A stretch of DNA of 64,000 bases from the NCBI RefSeq assembly GCF_007992835.1, contig NZ_BKBA01000011.1, forward strand, positions 124,001 through 188,000. The letters run 5' to 3'. The DNA is from Knoellia locipacati. GTDB taxonomy: Bacteria; Actinomycetota; Actinomycetes; Actinomycetales; Dermatophilaceae. The position numbers and the translations under genes are program-made. Below the pieces are notes generated by a model. The model saw only the letters and a list, made by a program, of their open reading frames with translations, was not told the origin of the DNA and searched no databases. Positions 53,041 through 62,038 of the stretch are shown in pieces. Position 1 is the stretch's first letter; each line of letters opens with the position of its first letter.

Positions 53041-53457
53041 TCAGTGTGAGGTGCAGGTGCCGAACAGCTCGATGGTGTGGGTGACGTCGCTGAACCCGTT
53101 CTGCCGTGCCACCTCTGCGGCCCAGGTCTCGACCGCCGGTCCCTCGACCTCGACGGTGCGACCGCACTCGCGGCAGACGAGGTGGTGGTGGTGGGCCTCG
53201 GTGCCGCACGAGCGGTAGACGCACTCGCCGTCGTCGGTGCGCAGGACGTCGACGTCGCCGTCCGCGGCCATGGCCTGGAGGTTGCGGTAGACCGTCGCCA
53301 GACCGACCGAGTCGCCACGTTCCTGGAGCTTGGCGTGCAGGTCCTGCGCCGAGAGGAACTCCGAGGTCGTCGACATCAGCTCGGCGAGGGCCGCCCGCTG
53401 ACGCGTCGGTCGCCGAGCCGCGCCAGCCGTGGCCTGGTCGGTGGGGTGGATGGTCAT
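53041..53457 (-). CDS. zur: Fur-family zinc uptake repressor Zur
   Basis: A 138-residue Fur-family metalloregulator. The winged helix is RPTRQRAALAELMSTTSEFLSAQDLHAKLQERGDSVGLATVYRNLQAMAADGDVDVLR. The metal/dimer region has HHHHLVCRECGRTVEVEG with a CxxC structural zinc site (a second Cys pair is not fully conserved here). Position as last gene of a zinc ABC operon, and the Zur-type box upstream of znuA, support Zur rather than Fur. It overlaps the permease gene by four bases, so it is co-transcribed with the operon it is likely to repress. Confidence 0.9.
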   Translation of the reverse strand: MTIHPTDQATAGAARRPTRQRAALAELMSTTSEFLSAQDLHAKLQERGDSVGLATVYRNLQAMAADGDVDVLRTDDGECVYRSCGTEAHHHHLVCRECGRTVEVEGPAVETWAAEVARQNGFSDVTHTIELFGTCTSH

Positions 53458-54479
53458 CGGGCGACCTCCTCGGTCTGCTGGCCTCCGGGCCCGTCGGCCC
53501 CGCTCTCGTGCGTGTGGCCGTCGTGCTCGTCGTAGTGGTCCCGGTGCGGCGCGTGCCGGTGCCCGTCGTGGAGGTAGTCCACGTGCCCGTCGTGCTCGAT
53601 CGCCGGGTGCCCGCAGGCGGGTCCGTGCTCGTGGTCGTGCCGCTCGGCGCGCTCGTGCGCTGCGCGTCGCGCCCGCGCCACCACGCCGGTGAGCACGCTC
53701 GTGACGAGGAAGGTCGCGATGGCCAGCAGCACGATCGTGCCGCCGGACGGCGTCTCGGCGTAGAACGACAGCACGACCCCGCCGACGCTCGACAGGATGC
53801 CGATGACCGAGGCGGCCAGCAGGCTGCTCCGGAAGCTGCGCGAGACGAGCTGTGCCGTCGCGTTGGGGATGATCATGAGCGCGGTGATGAGCAGCAGTCC
53901 GACGACCCGCATCGACACGACGACCGTCACGGCGGTGAGCACCGACAGCGCGATGTTGTAGCCCATGACCGGCATGCCCGCGGCTCGCGCGAACTCCTCG
54001 TCGTTGGCGACGGCGAAGAAGCGGTGGCGCAGCGCCCACGTCACGGCGACGACGACCACGGCGAGGGCGGCGAACACGGCGATGTCGGTGCGGCTCGTCG
54101 TGAGGATCGCGCCGAAGAGGTAGCCGGTGAGGTTGCCGGGTGAGGTGGCGCTCGACTTCGAGATGAGGACGACGCCGAGCGCGATGCCGCCGTAGAACAT
54201 CACGGCGAGGGCGATGTCGCCGCTCGTGCGGCCCGCGGCGCGGATGAGCTCGACACCGACCGCTGCGGCGACCGCGGCCACCAGCGCCGTGAACACCGGC
54301 ATCGAGCCGGTGAGGATCCCGATGGCGACACCGGCGAGGGCGACGTGGCCGATGCCGTCGCCGATGAGCGACATGCGCCGCTGCACGAGGAACGCGCCGA
54401 CCAGGGGTGCGGCGAGGCCGACGAGAACGGCCGCGACGAGCGCTTGGCGCATGAAGTCGAGGGAGAGCAGGTCGCTCAT
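53454..54479 (-). CDS. znuB: zinc ABC transporter permease ZnuB-like
   Basis: A 341-residue inner-membrane permease of the metal (ABC-3) family, with about nine helices: MRQALVAAVLVGLAAPLVGAFLVQRRMSLIGDGIGHVALAGVAIG near the start, then VGVELIRAAGRTSGDIALAVMFYGGIALGVVL and AAGMPVMGYNIALSVLTAVTVVVSMRVVGLLLITALMIIPNATA. The last 60 residues form a His/Asp-rich cytoplasmic tail (HDHEHGPACGH, HDGHVDYLHDGHRHAPHRDHYDEHDGHTH), unusually long for the family and fit for binding zinc. It is overlapped by znuC upstream and zur downstream. Confidence 0.93.
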   Translation of the reverse strand: MSDLLSLDFMRQALVAAVLVGLAAPLVGAFLVQRRMSLIGDGIGHVALAGVAIGILTGSMPVFTALVAAVAAAVGVELIRAAGRTSGDIALAVMFYGGIALGVVLISKSSATSPGNLTGYLFGAILTTSRTDIAVFAALAVVVVAVTWALRHRFFAVANDEEFARAAGMPVMGYNIALSVLTAVTVVVSMRVVGLLLITALMIIPNATAQLVSRSFRSSLLAASVIGILSSVGGVVLSFYAETPSGGTIVLLAIATFLVTSVLTGVVARARRAAHERAERHDHEHGPACGHPAIEHDGHVDYLHDGHRHAPHRDHYDEHDGHTHESGADGPGGQQTEEVAR

Positions 54480-55288
54480 GGCCGCACCTCCCTCGTCGGG
54501 AGGGTGTCGGTGACGATGCCGGCGAGACCGGGTGAGTGGCCCGCCTCGGTGGGGGACGGGTGGTGGTGGGCGTCGCCGGCCTCGTGGCCGCGGTGGCCGC
54601 TGGCCCACGCCGTGGGCGCCCCGTCGAAGTCGACGTGGCCCGCGTCCATGCAGACGATCCGGGTCACGACGTCGCGCAGTGCCGCCAGCTCGTGCGTGAC
54701 GATGAGCATCGACGTGCCCCGCGCGGCGAGCCCGGACAGCACCTCGGCGAGCACGGCCTGGTTGGCGGCGTCCACGCCGGCCGTCGGCTCGTCCATGACG
54801 AGGAGGTCGGGGCCGGCCGCGAGGGCCCGGGCGATGAGGACGCGTCGCTGCTGCCCGCCGCTCAGGGTGGCGACGTCCTCGCGCTCGCGGTCGCGCAGGC
54901 CGACGGCGTCGAGGGCCTCATCGACGGCTCGCGCGTCCTCGCTGCCCGACGGGCGCCAGAACGGACGCAGCGGCAGGCGGCCGACCTCGACCACCTCGCG
55001 GACGGTCGCGCGCACGGACGACGACAGCGAGTGGCGCTGGGGGACGTAGCCGATGCGCGGCTTCTCCCTGAAGCGCGCCAGCGGCGTCCCGAAGAGGACG
55101 ACCTCGCCACCGAGGTGGTCCGACAGCCCGAGCAGCCCCTTGACGAGCGTGGACTTGCCCGAGCCGTTGGGGCCGAGCAGCGCGATCACCTCGCCGGGCC
55201 CCTGCGTGAGGGTGACGCCCTCGACGACCGTCCTGTCGGCATACCCGAAGGTCGCCGAGCGGAGCGAGATGAGCGGGGTGTCGGTCAT
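54476..55288 (-). CDS. znuC: zinc ABC transporter ATP-binding protein ZnuC-like
   Basis: A 270-residue ABC ATPase. Walker A GPNGSGKSTLVKG near residue 40, signature LSGGQQRRVLIARAL near 150, Walker B LLVMDEPTAGVD near 170 and the switch His in MLIVTHELAAL. The C-terminus is His-rich (GHRGHEAGDAHHHP), as in the permease. The ATG at 55288 overlaps the znuA stop; the znuB start overlaps its own stop, so the operon is tightly packed. Confidence 0.95.
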   Translation of the reverse strand: MTDTPLISLRSATFGYADRTVVEGVTLTQGPGEVIALLGPNGSGKSTLVKGLLGLSDHLGGEVVLFGTPLARFREKPRIGYVPQRHSLSSSVRATVREVVEVGRLPLRPFWRPSGSEDARAVDEALDAVGLRDREREDVATLSGGQQRRVLIARALAAGPDLLVMDEPTAGVDAANQAVLAEVLSGLAARGTSMLIVTHELAALRDVVTRIVCMDAGHVDFDGAPTAWASGHRGHEAGDAHHHPSPTEAGHSPGLAGIVTDTLPTREVRP

Positions 55289-56232
55289 GAGCAGCCCAGA
55301 CCCTTCCGGAGCGCGGTGAGGTTGCTCCGCATGATCTCGAAGTAGTCGCTCCCGGCGGAAGCCTTGCTCAGCCCCTCGATCGGGTCGAGGACGGCCACCG
55401 TCGCACCGGACTCCTTGGCGATGGTCTCGGTGAGGTCCCGGCTCACGAGCGGCTCGGCATAGATCGTCGTCACCTTGTGCTCCCGCACGTGCTCGACGAT
55501 GTCCTTCATCGTCGCGGCGTTGGGCTCGGCGTCGGGGGACAGGCCGGAGACGCCCGACTGGTGCAGGTCGTAGCGGTCCGCGAGGTAGGCGAACGCCACG
55601 TGCCCGGTGACGAGGTCGCGGTTCGTGCAGGTCTTGAGCCCGGTCGCGAACTCGGTGTCGAGCGTGGTCAGCTCCGCGACCATGGTCTCGGCATTGGCGC
55701 GGTATGCCGTCGCGCCGGCCGGGTCGACCGCTGCCAGCTTCTTGGCGATCGCCTTCACTGCCGAGGCGTAGCGGGTCGGGTCGAGCCAGAAGTGTGGGTC
55801 CACGGCGCCCTCGTCCCCGTGCTCCTCGCCGCCGCCGTGGTCGTGCCCGTCGTCGGTGGCGGCGACCGTGAGGTCGACCTCGGTCGCGACATCGAGAGCC
55901 TTGGAGGCGTCGACCTGCGAGCCGATGGCGTCGTCCACGGCGGGCTGGAAGCCCTTCTCGTAGACGACGAGCGAGGAACGGCCGAGGTCGGCGACGTCGC
56001 GTGGGGTGAGCTCGACGTCGTGCGGCTCGGCGCCGGGCTTGGTGAGCGAGGTGACGTCCACCCGTTCCCCACCGACCCGCTCGAGCGCGTAGCCGAGCGG
56101 GTAGAACGCCGCGACGACCGGCAGCGCACCCGGCTTCGCCGAGCCCGACGACTCCGCCTCCGAGCTGCCGCCACATCCGGCGACGACGAGTGCTCCGACG
56201 AGCGGGGCGGTGACGAGGAGGGTGCGCTTCAT
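55285..56232 (-). CDS. znuA: zinc ABC transporter substrate-binding lipoprotein ZnuA-like
   Basis: A 315-residue metal-binding lipoprotein (cluster A-I). The lipobox is VVAGCGGSS with the lipidated Cys near residue 20. Mature-part metal ligands are EPHDVELTPRD (His) and, after a charged His loop DDGHDHGGGEEHGDEG (about 128-143) that marks zinc rather than manganese binders, DPHFWLDPTRY. VTGHVAFAYLADRYDL and TTIYAEPLVSRDLTETIAKESGATVAVLDPIEGL complete the fold. The ATG at 56232 lies at the end of the Zur-type operator, so the mRNA is probably leaderless; an ATG at 56241 is an alternative. Confidence 0.95.
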   Translation of the reverse strand: MKRTLLVTAPLVGALVVAGCGGSSEAESSGSAKPGALPVVAAFYPLGYALERVGGERVDVTSLTKPGAEPHDVELTPRDVADLGRSSLVVYEKGFQPAVDDAIGSQVDASKALDVATEVDLTVAATDDGHDHGGGEEHGDEGAVDPHFWLDPTRYASAVKAIAKKLAAVDPAGATAYRANAETMVAELTTLDTEFATGLKTCTNRDLVTGHVAFAYLADRYDLHQSGVSGLSPDAEPNAATMKDIVEHVREHKVTTIYAEPLVSRDLTETIAKESGATVAVLDPIEGLSKASAGSDYFEIMRSNLTALRKGLGCS

Positions 56233-56268
56233 GACAACCATTCTCAACTCACATGAGAATGGTTGTCA
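56232..56268 (-). promoter_or_regulatory. Zur operator of the zinc operon
   Basis: A perfect 15-bp inverted repeat, TGACAACCATTCTCA (56232-56246) and TGAGAATGGTTGTCA (56254-56268), with a 7-base spacer. Each arm is itself an imperfect 7-1-7 Fur/Zur-type box (TGANAAY-N-RTTNTCA), so two repressor dimers could bind. It covers the promoter completely. Confidence 0.88.
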
Positions 56269-56269
56269 A
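56240..56269 (-). promoter_or_regulatory. znuA promoter, probably leaderless
   Basis: On the minus strand, TTGACA (56269-56264) and GAGAAT (56245-56240) are 18 bases apart, with transcription expected to begin near 56233, next to the ATG at 56232. Both hexamers lie inside the Zur box. Confidence 0.7.
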
Positions 56270-56278
56270 CAAGGAGCT

Positions 56279-56340
56279 CATCTGATTGCCCATGGACGAG
56301 GCGTCGCTGCGCTCCGCCCCCGTCCAGGGGCAATCAGATG
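56279..56340. repeat. family A inverted repeat (core CTGATTGCCC)
   Basis: CATCTGATTGCCCATGGACG (56279-56298) pairs with 56321-56340 with one mismatch over 20 bp. It lies between the zinc-operon promoter and the DUF6703-type gene's end. It is probably a terminator for the latter. Confidence 0.8.
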
Positions 56341-56346
56341 GGCGGC

Positions 56347-56406
56347 GACGCCGCGCGGTGGGGCAATCAGATGAGCCGGGACGCCGCGCGGTGGGGCCAT
56401 CAGGTG
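56347..56406. repeat. tandem copies of the family A right arm
   Basis: Two direct repeats of GACGCCGCGCGGTGGGGC followed by MATCAGRTG (about 56347-56373 and 56380-56406) carry the GGGGCAATCAG end of family A twice more, without left arms. They look like partial copies next to the complete palindrome at 56279. Confidence 0.7.
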
Positions 56407-56413
56407 TGGAGCG

Positions 56414-56695
56414 TCAGCGGGGGACGGCCTGGGTGACGGTGATGGCGAGCGCGATCGCCACGACGGCGATCCGCATGAGGCGCTCGGGCGTGGTGAGCCG
56501 CGGCCAGCCGAGGACGAGCAGCCAGGTGAGGAAGAGCGTCACGACGGCGAGCAGCACCCAGCCCCATCCGGGGATGAAGGCTCCCGCGACCATGAGGGCC
56601 AGGACCGCGAGGAACGGCACGGCGCGGGGGAGCGAGGCGATCGTCCGCAGGGCCGGCGCGCTCGCGTTCTCGAGGGATTCGCGAAGGGGTGACAC
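56414..56695 (-). CDS. small membrane protein (DUF6703-like)
   Basis: About 93 residues with an amphipathic N-terminus ([26 protein letters not shown]) and three hydrophobic segments ([37 protein letters not shown], and [17 protein letters not shown]). This layout matches the actinobacterial DUF6703 type that usually precedes glyS; its role is unknown. The GTG at 56695 is preferred because the family starts near SPLRE; an ATG at 56725 inside a CGGCATAC octamer is an alternative. It is divergent from glyS. Confidence 0.75.
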   Translation of the reverse strand: MSPLRESLENASAPALRTIASLPRAVPFLAVLALMVAGAFIPGWGWVLLAVVTLFLTWLLVLGWPRLTTPERLMRIAVVAIALAITVTQAVPR

Positions 56696-56817
56696 GAGCG
56701 TGCAGCCTACGGGAGCGGACGGCATACCCGATCGGCCCCTCGTCAGCGGCAGCGCAACCGCCGGGGTCGGTCAAACCGGTGCAAGGAGGTGTCCGTGCGG
56801 CCAGTAACCTTGCGCGC

Positions 56818-58233
<1,416 letters not shown>

Positions 58234-58264
58234 TGCGCACCCCGCGCCGGGCGCGCACGAGCTC

Positions 58265-59548
58265 GTGACCGGCGCGGCGCGCACGGACGTCACGCGGGAG
58301 TCCGCGCCGGGCGGCCACTCGCGACGCCACGCGGGGCTGCTCCTCACGCTCGTCCTCGCCGGCATGGCGATGCTCGGCCCGTTCTCGATCGACACGCCGT
58401 TCCCCGCCTTTGCGCAGATGCGCGGCGAGTTCGGGGTCGGCGTCGACGAGATGCAGCTCGTCGTGAGCGCCTACATGCTCGCGTTCGCGGTGATGACGCC
58501 CTTCCACGGGCCGCTGTCCGACGCCGTCGGCCGCAAGCCGGTCGTCATCGGTGCGCTCGCGGCCTACACGCTCGCGAGCATCGGGTGCGCCCTGTCGCCC
58601 AGCCTGCCGGTGCTGCTCGTCTTCCGTGTCCTGCAGGGCATCTCGGCCGGCGGCTCGACGATCATCGGGCGCACGATCATCCGCGACCTCTTCGACGGGG
58701 CAGAGGCGCAGCGGGTCATGAGCCGCGTCATGATGATCTTCGGGTTGGCGCCCGCGGTGGCACCGATCATCGGTGGGCTGCTGCTCGGTCTCGGGCCGTG
58801 GCCGACGATCTTCTGGTTCGTCGGGGCGTTCGCCCTCGTCCTCGCCGTCGTCGTGCTGCTGGTCGTCCCCGAGACCCACCCGCGCGAGCGCCGTCGCCCG
58901 CTGCGGCTCGGCCCGATGCTGCGCGACCTCGCGCACGTCGCGCGTGACGGCCGGTTCGAGCGCATGGGCTGGGCGATCACCCTCGTCTTCGCGGGGCAGT
59001 TCATCTACATCGGCGGTGCGGCGATCTTCGTCGTCGACCTGCTCGGCAAGGGCGAGGGCGACTTCTGGCAGTTCTTCGTGCCGATGATCAGCGGGGTCGT
59101 CGTCGGGTCCTGGGTGAGCGGACGTGCGGCGGGCCGGGTGGACCCGCGACGGCTCATCACCTGGGCCTTCGCCGTGTCGGCCGTCGCAGCCGTGGTCAAC
59201 GTCGCGCTCGCCGCGATCTTCGGGCCCTCCCTGCCGTGGGCCGTCGTCGGGCCGAGCCTCATCGCGATCGGCACGGGCACGGCGTTCCCCACGATCCAGG
59301 TCGCGCTGCTCGACCTCTTCCCCGCCGTCCGGGGAGCGGCGGCGTCGGTCGCCGGGGTCATGCCGCTGGCGACCAACGCGCTCGTCGCGGCCGCCCTCAC
59401 CCCGCTCGTCACCGGGTCGGTGACGACCCTCGCCGTGGCGAGCCTCGTCCTCGTGCTCCTCGGTGTCCTCATGTGGGTCTGGCACCTCGTCGTCGACCCG
59501 GCCCACGGTCGCGCGGAGCAGCCGGACCCCACGCCCGTCGCGACCTGA
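58265..59548 (+). CDS. MFS multidrug transporter, Bcr/CflA type
   Basis: A 427-residue 12-helix exporter of the Bcr/CflA drug-resistance family: MLGPFSIDTPFPAFAQMRGEF near residue 37, QLVVSAYMLAFAVMTPFHGPLSDAVGRKPVVIGALAAY (motif A) and RVLQGISAGGSTIIGRTIIRDLF (motif B region). Known members export bicyclomycin, florfenicol or sulfonamides; the substrate here is unknown. The start is GTG. It lies 31 bases after glyS on the same strand and may be co-transcribed. Confidence 0.92.
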   Translation: MTGAARTDVTRESAPGGHSRRHAGLLLTLVLAGMAMLGPFSIDTPFPAFAQMRGEFGVGVDEMQLVVSAYMLAFAVMTPFHGPLSDAVGRKPVVIGALAAYTLASIGCALSPSLPVLLVFRVLQGISAGGSTIIGRTIIRDLFDGAEAQRVMSRVMMIFGLAPAVAPIIGGLLLGLGPWPTIFWFVGAFALVLAVVVLLVVPETHPRERRRPLRLGPMLRDLAHVARDGRFERMGWAITLVFAGQFIYIGGAAIFVVDLLGKGEGDFWQFFVPMISGVVVGSWVSGRAAGRVDPRRLITWAFAVSAVAAVVNVALAAIFGPSLPWAVVGPSLIAIGTGTAFPTIQVALLDLFPAVRGAAASVAGVMPLATNALVAAALTPLVTGSVTTLAVASLVLVLLGVLMWVWHLVVDPAHGRAEQPDPTPVAT

Positions 59549-59585
59549 CTCGGAGACGCCCCACCAGGCCGTTATCGTCGGCGTC

Positions 59586-60500
59586 ATGGGCGAGAGCACG
59601 CAGGACGGTGCCGACGGCGCCGTCGCCGACGCCGCCGGTCGTCTGTATGCCGTCCCGCTCGCGGACTTCGTCGCGTCGCGCAAGGCGCTCGCGGCCGAGG
59701 TCAGGGCAGCGGCGGGCGCGCCCGCCGCCAAGGCCGTCCTCGCCCTGCGCAAGCCGACGCTCACGGCGTGGGCGATGAACCTCGTCCCCCGAGGTGACGC
59801 GAGCGCGCTCGCCGAGCTCGTCGGCCTGGGCGCCCGGATGCGGGCCGCCCAGTCGCGGCTCGACGCCGCCCTGCTCACGTCGGTGAGGGGCGAGCGTGAC
59901 GCGGCGCTCACGGCATACGTCGCCTCGGTCGTGACCGCCGCGGAAGGTGAGGGAGGGGCGCTGTCGGTGGCCGCGCGCGACGAGGTGAGGGCCTCGGCGA
60001 TCGCCGCGCTCGCCGACGAGACCGCGGCGCAGGCGCTCGCGTCCGGTCAGCTGACCCGGGCACTGAGCTACAGCGGGTTCGGCGAGGTCGACCTCTCCGG
60101 CGCCGTGGGGGTGACGAGCTCGGGATCGATCATGTCGGTGCTCCGGGGTGGCGGGCAGGGTGTGGTGGACGGGGGAGACGAGGGAGACGAGGTCGCGGCC
60201 GGCTCCGCCGAGTCGCAGGACGACGACGGCTCCGACGACGACGAGCTCACCCCCGAGGAGCTGGCCCGCGCCGTCGCGGAGGCCAAGGCGGCCAAGGCGC
60301 AGGCGAAGGCCCTGGCGCGGGAGCGTCGCAGGGCCGAGGACGAGCTCGAGTCGGCACAGGCGGAGATGGCGCAGGCCCAGTCGGCCCTCGACGCCGCCGA
60401 GCAGGAGGCGCGCACGGCTCGACGGGCTGTCGTCGACGCCCAGTCACGCCTCGACGCGGCCCGTTCCGCGGTCGCCGCGCTGCCGGTGCAGGGCAGCTGA
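59586..60500 (+). CDS. hypothetical protein with C-terminal coiled coil
   Basis: A 304-residue, Ala-rich protein. Residues 18-190 form a helical domain: LYAVPLADFVASRKALAAEVRAAAGAPAAKAVLALRKPTLTAWAMNL, then SGQLTRALSYSGFGEVDLSGAVG. A disordered acidic linker (about 195-225) follows, then a long coiled coil (about 228-304: AKALARERRRAEDELESAQAEMAQAQSALDAAEQEARTARRAV). The first domain recurs in actinobacterial proteins whose function is not known to me. No signal peptide. It precedes the CNNM regulatory leader. Confidence 0.75.
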   Translation: MGESTQDGADGAVADAAGRLYAVPLADFVASRKALAAEVRAAAGAPAAKAVLALRKPTLTAWAMNLVPRGDASALAELVGLGARMRAAQSRLDAALLTSVRGERDAALTAYVASVVTAAEGEGGALSVAARDEVRASAIAALADETAAQALASGQLTRALSYSGFGEVDLSGAVGVTSSGSIMSVLRGGGQGVVDGGDEGDEVAAGSAESQDDDGSDDDELTPEELARAVAEAKAAKAQAKALARERRRAEDELESAQAEMAQAQSALDAAEQEARTARRAVVDAQSRLDAARSAVAALPVQGS

Positions 60501-60505
60501 GACTC

Positions 60506-60602
60506 ACAGGTTCCGTCCAGCGATCTCCGTAGGATGTGGCGCATGGATCGCCCCCGAAGTCCCATCCGGAACCTGTCTGAGCGCCCCGCCAGGAGGTTCC
60601 GG
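60506..60602 (+). promoter_or_regulatory. candidate switch in the leader of the CNNM gene
   Basis: CCGGAACCT (60566-60574) can pair either with AGGTTCCG upstream (60508-60515, in an ACAGGTTCCG/CGGAACCTGT inverted repeat 60506-60515 and 60567-60576) or with AGGTTCCGG at 60594-60602. The second partner overlaps the AGGAGG ribosome-binding site and the first base of the GTG start. TAGGAT at 60530-60535 is a good -10; if used, the transcript begins at the uORF ATG and only the second pairing is possible. Confidence 0.5.
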
Positions 60603-60605
60603 TGA
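60543..60605 (+). CDS. candidate regulatory uORF before a CNNM gene
   Basis: A 20-codon frame (MDRPRSPIRNLSERPARRFR) whose TGA overlaps the GTG start of the CNNM gene (GTGA at 60602-60605). It has an AGGA site eight bases before its ATG. It is rich in Arg and Pro (seven Arg, three Pro). Ribosomes translating it would open the hairpin hiding the CNNM ribosome-binding site, so it could couple the two. Proline-rich leader peptides control magnesium genes in enterobacteria (mgtL); whether this one senses anything is inference. Confidence 0.5.
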   Translation: MDRPRSPIRNLSERPARRFR

Positions 60606-61951
60606 ACCAGGACACCGCACTCGCCTTCGGGCTCGTGCTCGTCTTCGTCCTCGTCGGTGGCATCTTCGCCGCGACCGAGCTCGCGCTGGTCTCGTTGCGG
60701 GACACCCAGCTCGGGGCGATGGAGCGCAGCAGTGGCCGCGGGGCGAAGGTCGCCCGGCTCGCGCGCGACCCCAACACCTTCCTCGCCGCCGTCCAGATCG
60801 GTGTCACCGTCGCGGGCTTCCTCTCCGCGGCCTACGGCGCGACGACGATCGCGCCCGACGTGGCCCCGCTCCTCGAGCGGCTGGGAGTGCCCGAGGGGGC
60901 GGCAGGGACGCTGGCCCTCATCCTCATGACCCTCGTCATCGCCTACCTGTCGCTCGTCTTCGGCGAGCTCGTGCCCAAGCGGCTCGCCCTCCAGCGGGCG
61001 GCGCCGATCGCGCTCGCCGTGGCGCCGCCGCTGTCGCGCTTCGCGACGCTCATGAAGCCGGTCATCTGGCTCCTGTCGCGCTCGACCAACGCGGTCGTGC
61101 GGCTGCTCGGTGCCAACCCCGAGGCCGCCGGCGACGAGATGAGCGAGGAGGAGCTGCGTCACCTCGTCGGCCACCACAAGGACCTTGAGGCCGACGAGCG
61201 GCAGATCCTCAAGGACGTCTTCGCCGCCACCGACCGCAACCTCAAGGAGGTCATGCGCCCCCGCGGCGAGGTCGACTTCCTCGACTCCTCCTCGACCCTG
61301 GCCGAGGCCCGTGAGGTCATCAGCAGGACGCCGCACTCGCGCTTCCCGGTGACCCGCCGCCACTCGGTCGACGACGTCGTGGGGTTCGTCCACGTGCGCG
61401 ACATCCTCTCGGCCGACGCCGGTGCCGGCGCGGGCGGTGACGGCACGGGTGCGGCCGCCACGATCGAGCCGCTGGTCCGCGAGATCACCGTGATGCCGAG
61501 CAGCGGCCGCGTGCTCTCGGCCCTGACCCGGATGCGCGAGGGCGTGCACATGGCGCTCGTCGTCGACGAGTACGGCGGCACCGACGGCATCGTCACGCTC
61601 GAGGACATCGTCGAGGAGCTCGTCGGTGACATCCGCGACGAGTACGACCCCGCCGAGGAGGCGTCGACGGGTGAGGAGCCCGGCGAGGGCGAGCTGCCGC
61701 TGGACGCCACCACCGAGATCGACGGCGGCACCCACCTCTCCGACTACGCCGAGCTCACCGGCACCGAGGTCGCCGTCGAGCGCTACTCCACCGTCGCCGG
61801 GCTCGTGCTCGAGCACCTCCAGGACATCCCGGTGGTCGGGGACAGCGTGGTCGTCGACGGTCGCCGGCTCACGGTCCTCGAGATGGATGGGCGCCGGGTG
61901 GCGCGGGTGCGGGTCAGCGGCGCGGCCGACACGGTCCCTCGCGACGCCTGA
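60602..61951 (+). CDS. CNNM/CorC-HlyC family membrane protein (second copy)
   Basis: A 449-residue paralogue of the protein at 34298, with an N-terminal CNNM membrane domain (helices at about 3-25, 60-80, 95-125 and near 140), two CBS motifs (about 220-350) and a CorC_HlyC domain (about 365-440). Segments: TEEELRHLVGHHK-like EEELRHLVGHHKDLEADERQ, SRFPVTRRHSVDDVVGFVHVRDI and MALVVDEYGGTDGIVTLEDIVEELVGDI. DEYGG is the family's CBS signature. The GTG at 60602 is fixed by AGGAGG at 60591. A uORF and alternative hairpins precede it, unlike the copy near era. Confidence 0.93.
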   Translation: MNQDTALAFGLVLVFVLVGGIFAATELALVSLRDTQLGAMERSSGRGAKVARLARDPNTFLAAVQIGVTVAGFLSAAYGATTIAPDVAPLLERLGVPEGAAGTLALILMTLVIAYLSLVFGELVPKRLALQRAAPIALAVAPPLSRFATLMKPVIWLLSRSTNAVVRLLGANPEAAGDEMSEEELRHLVGHHKDLEADERQILKDVFAATDRNLKEVMRPRGEVDFLDSSSTLAEAREVISRTPHSRFPVTRRHSVDDVVGFVHVRDILSADAGAGAGGDGTGAAATIEPLVREITVMPSSGRVLSALTRMREGVHMALVVDEYGGTDGIVTLEDIVEELVGDIRDEYDPAEEASTGEEPGEGELPLDATTEIDGGTHLSDYAELTGTEVAVERYSTVAGLVLEHLQDIPVVGDSVVVDGRRLTVLEMDGRRVARVRVSGAADTVPRDA

Positions 61952-62038
61952 CGCACTCCTCGGGCGGGGGAATGTGCGCGAGCCTGCCGTCGTTCAGGTA
62001 GGTGAATCGTCAACTAGTTAGCAGAAGGAGTGGGCCAG

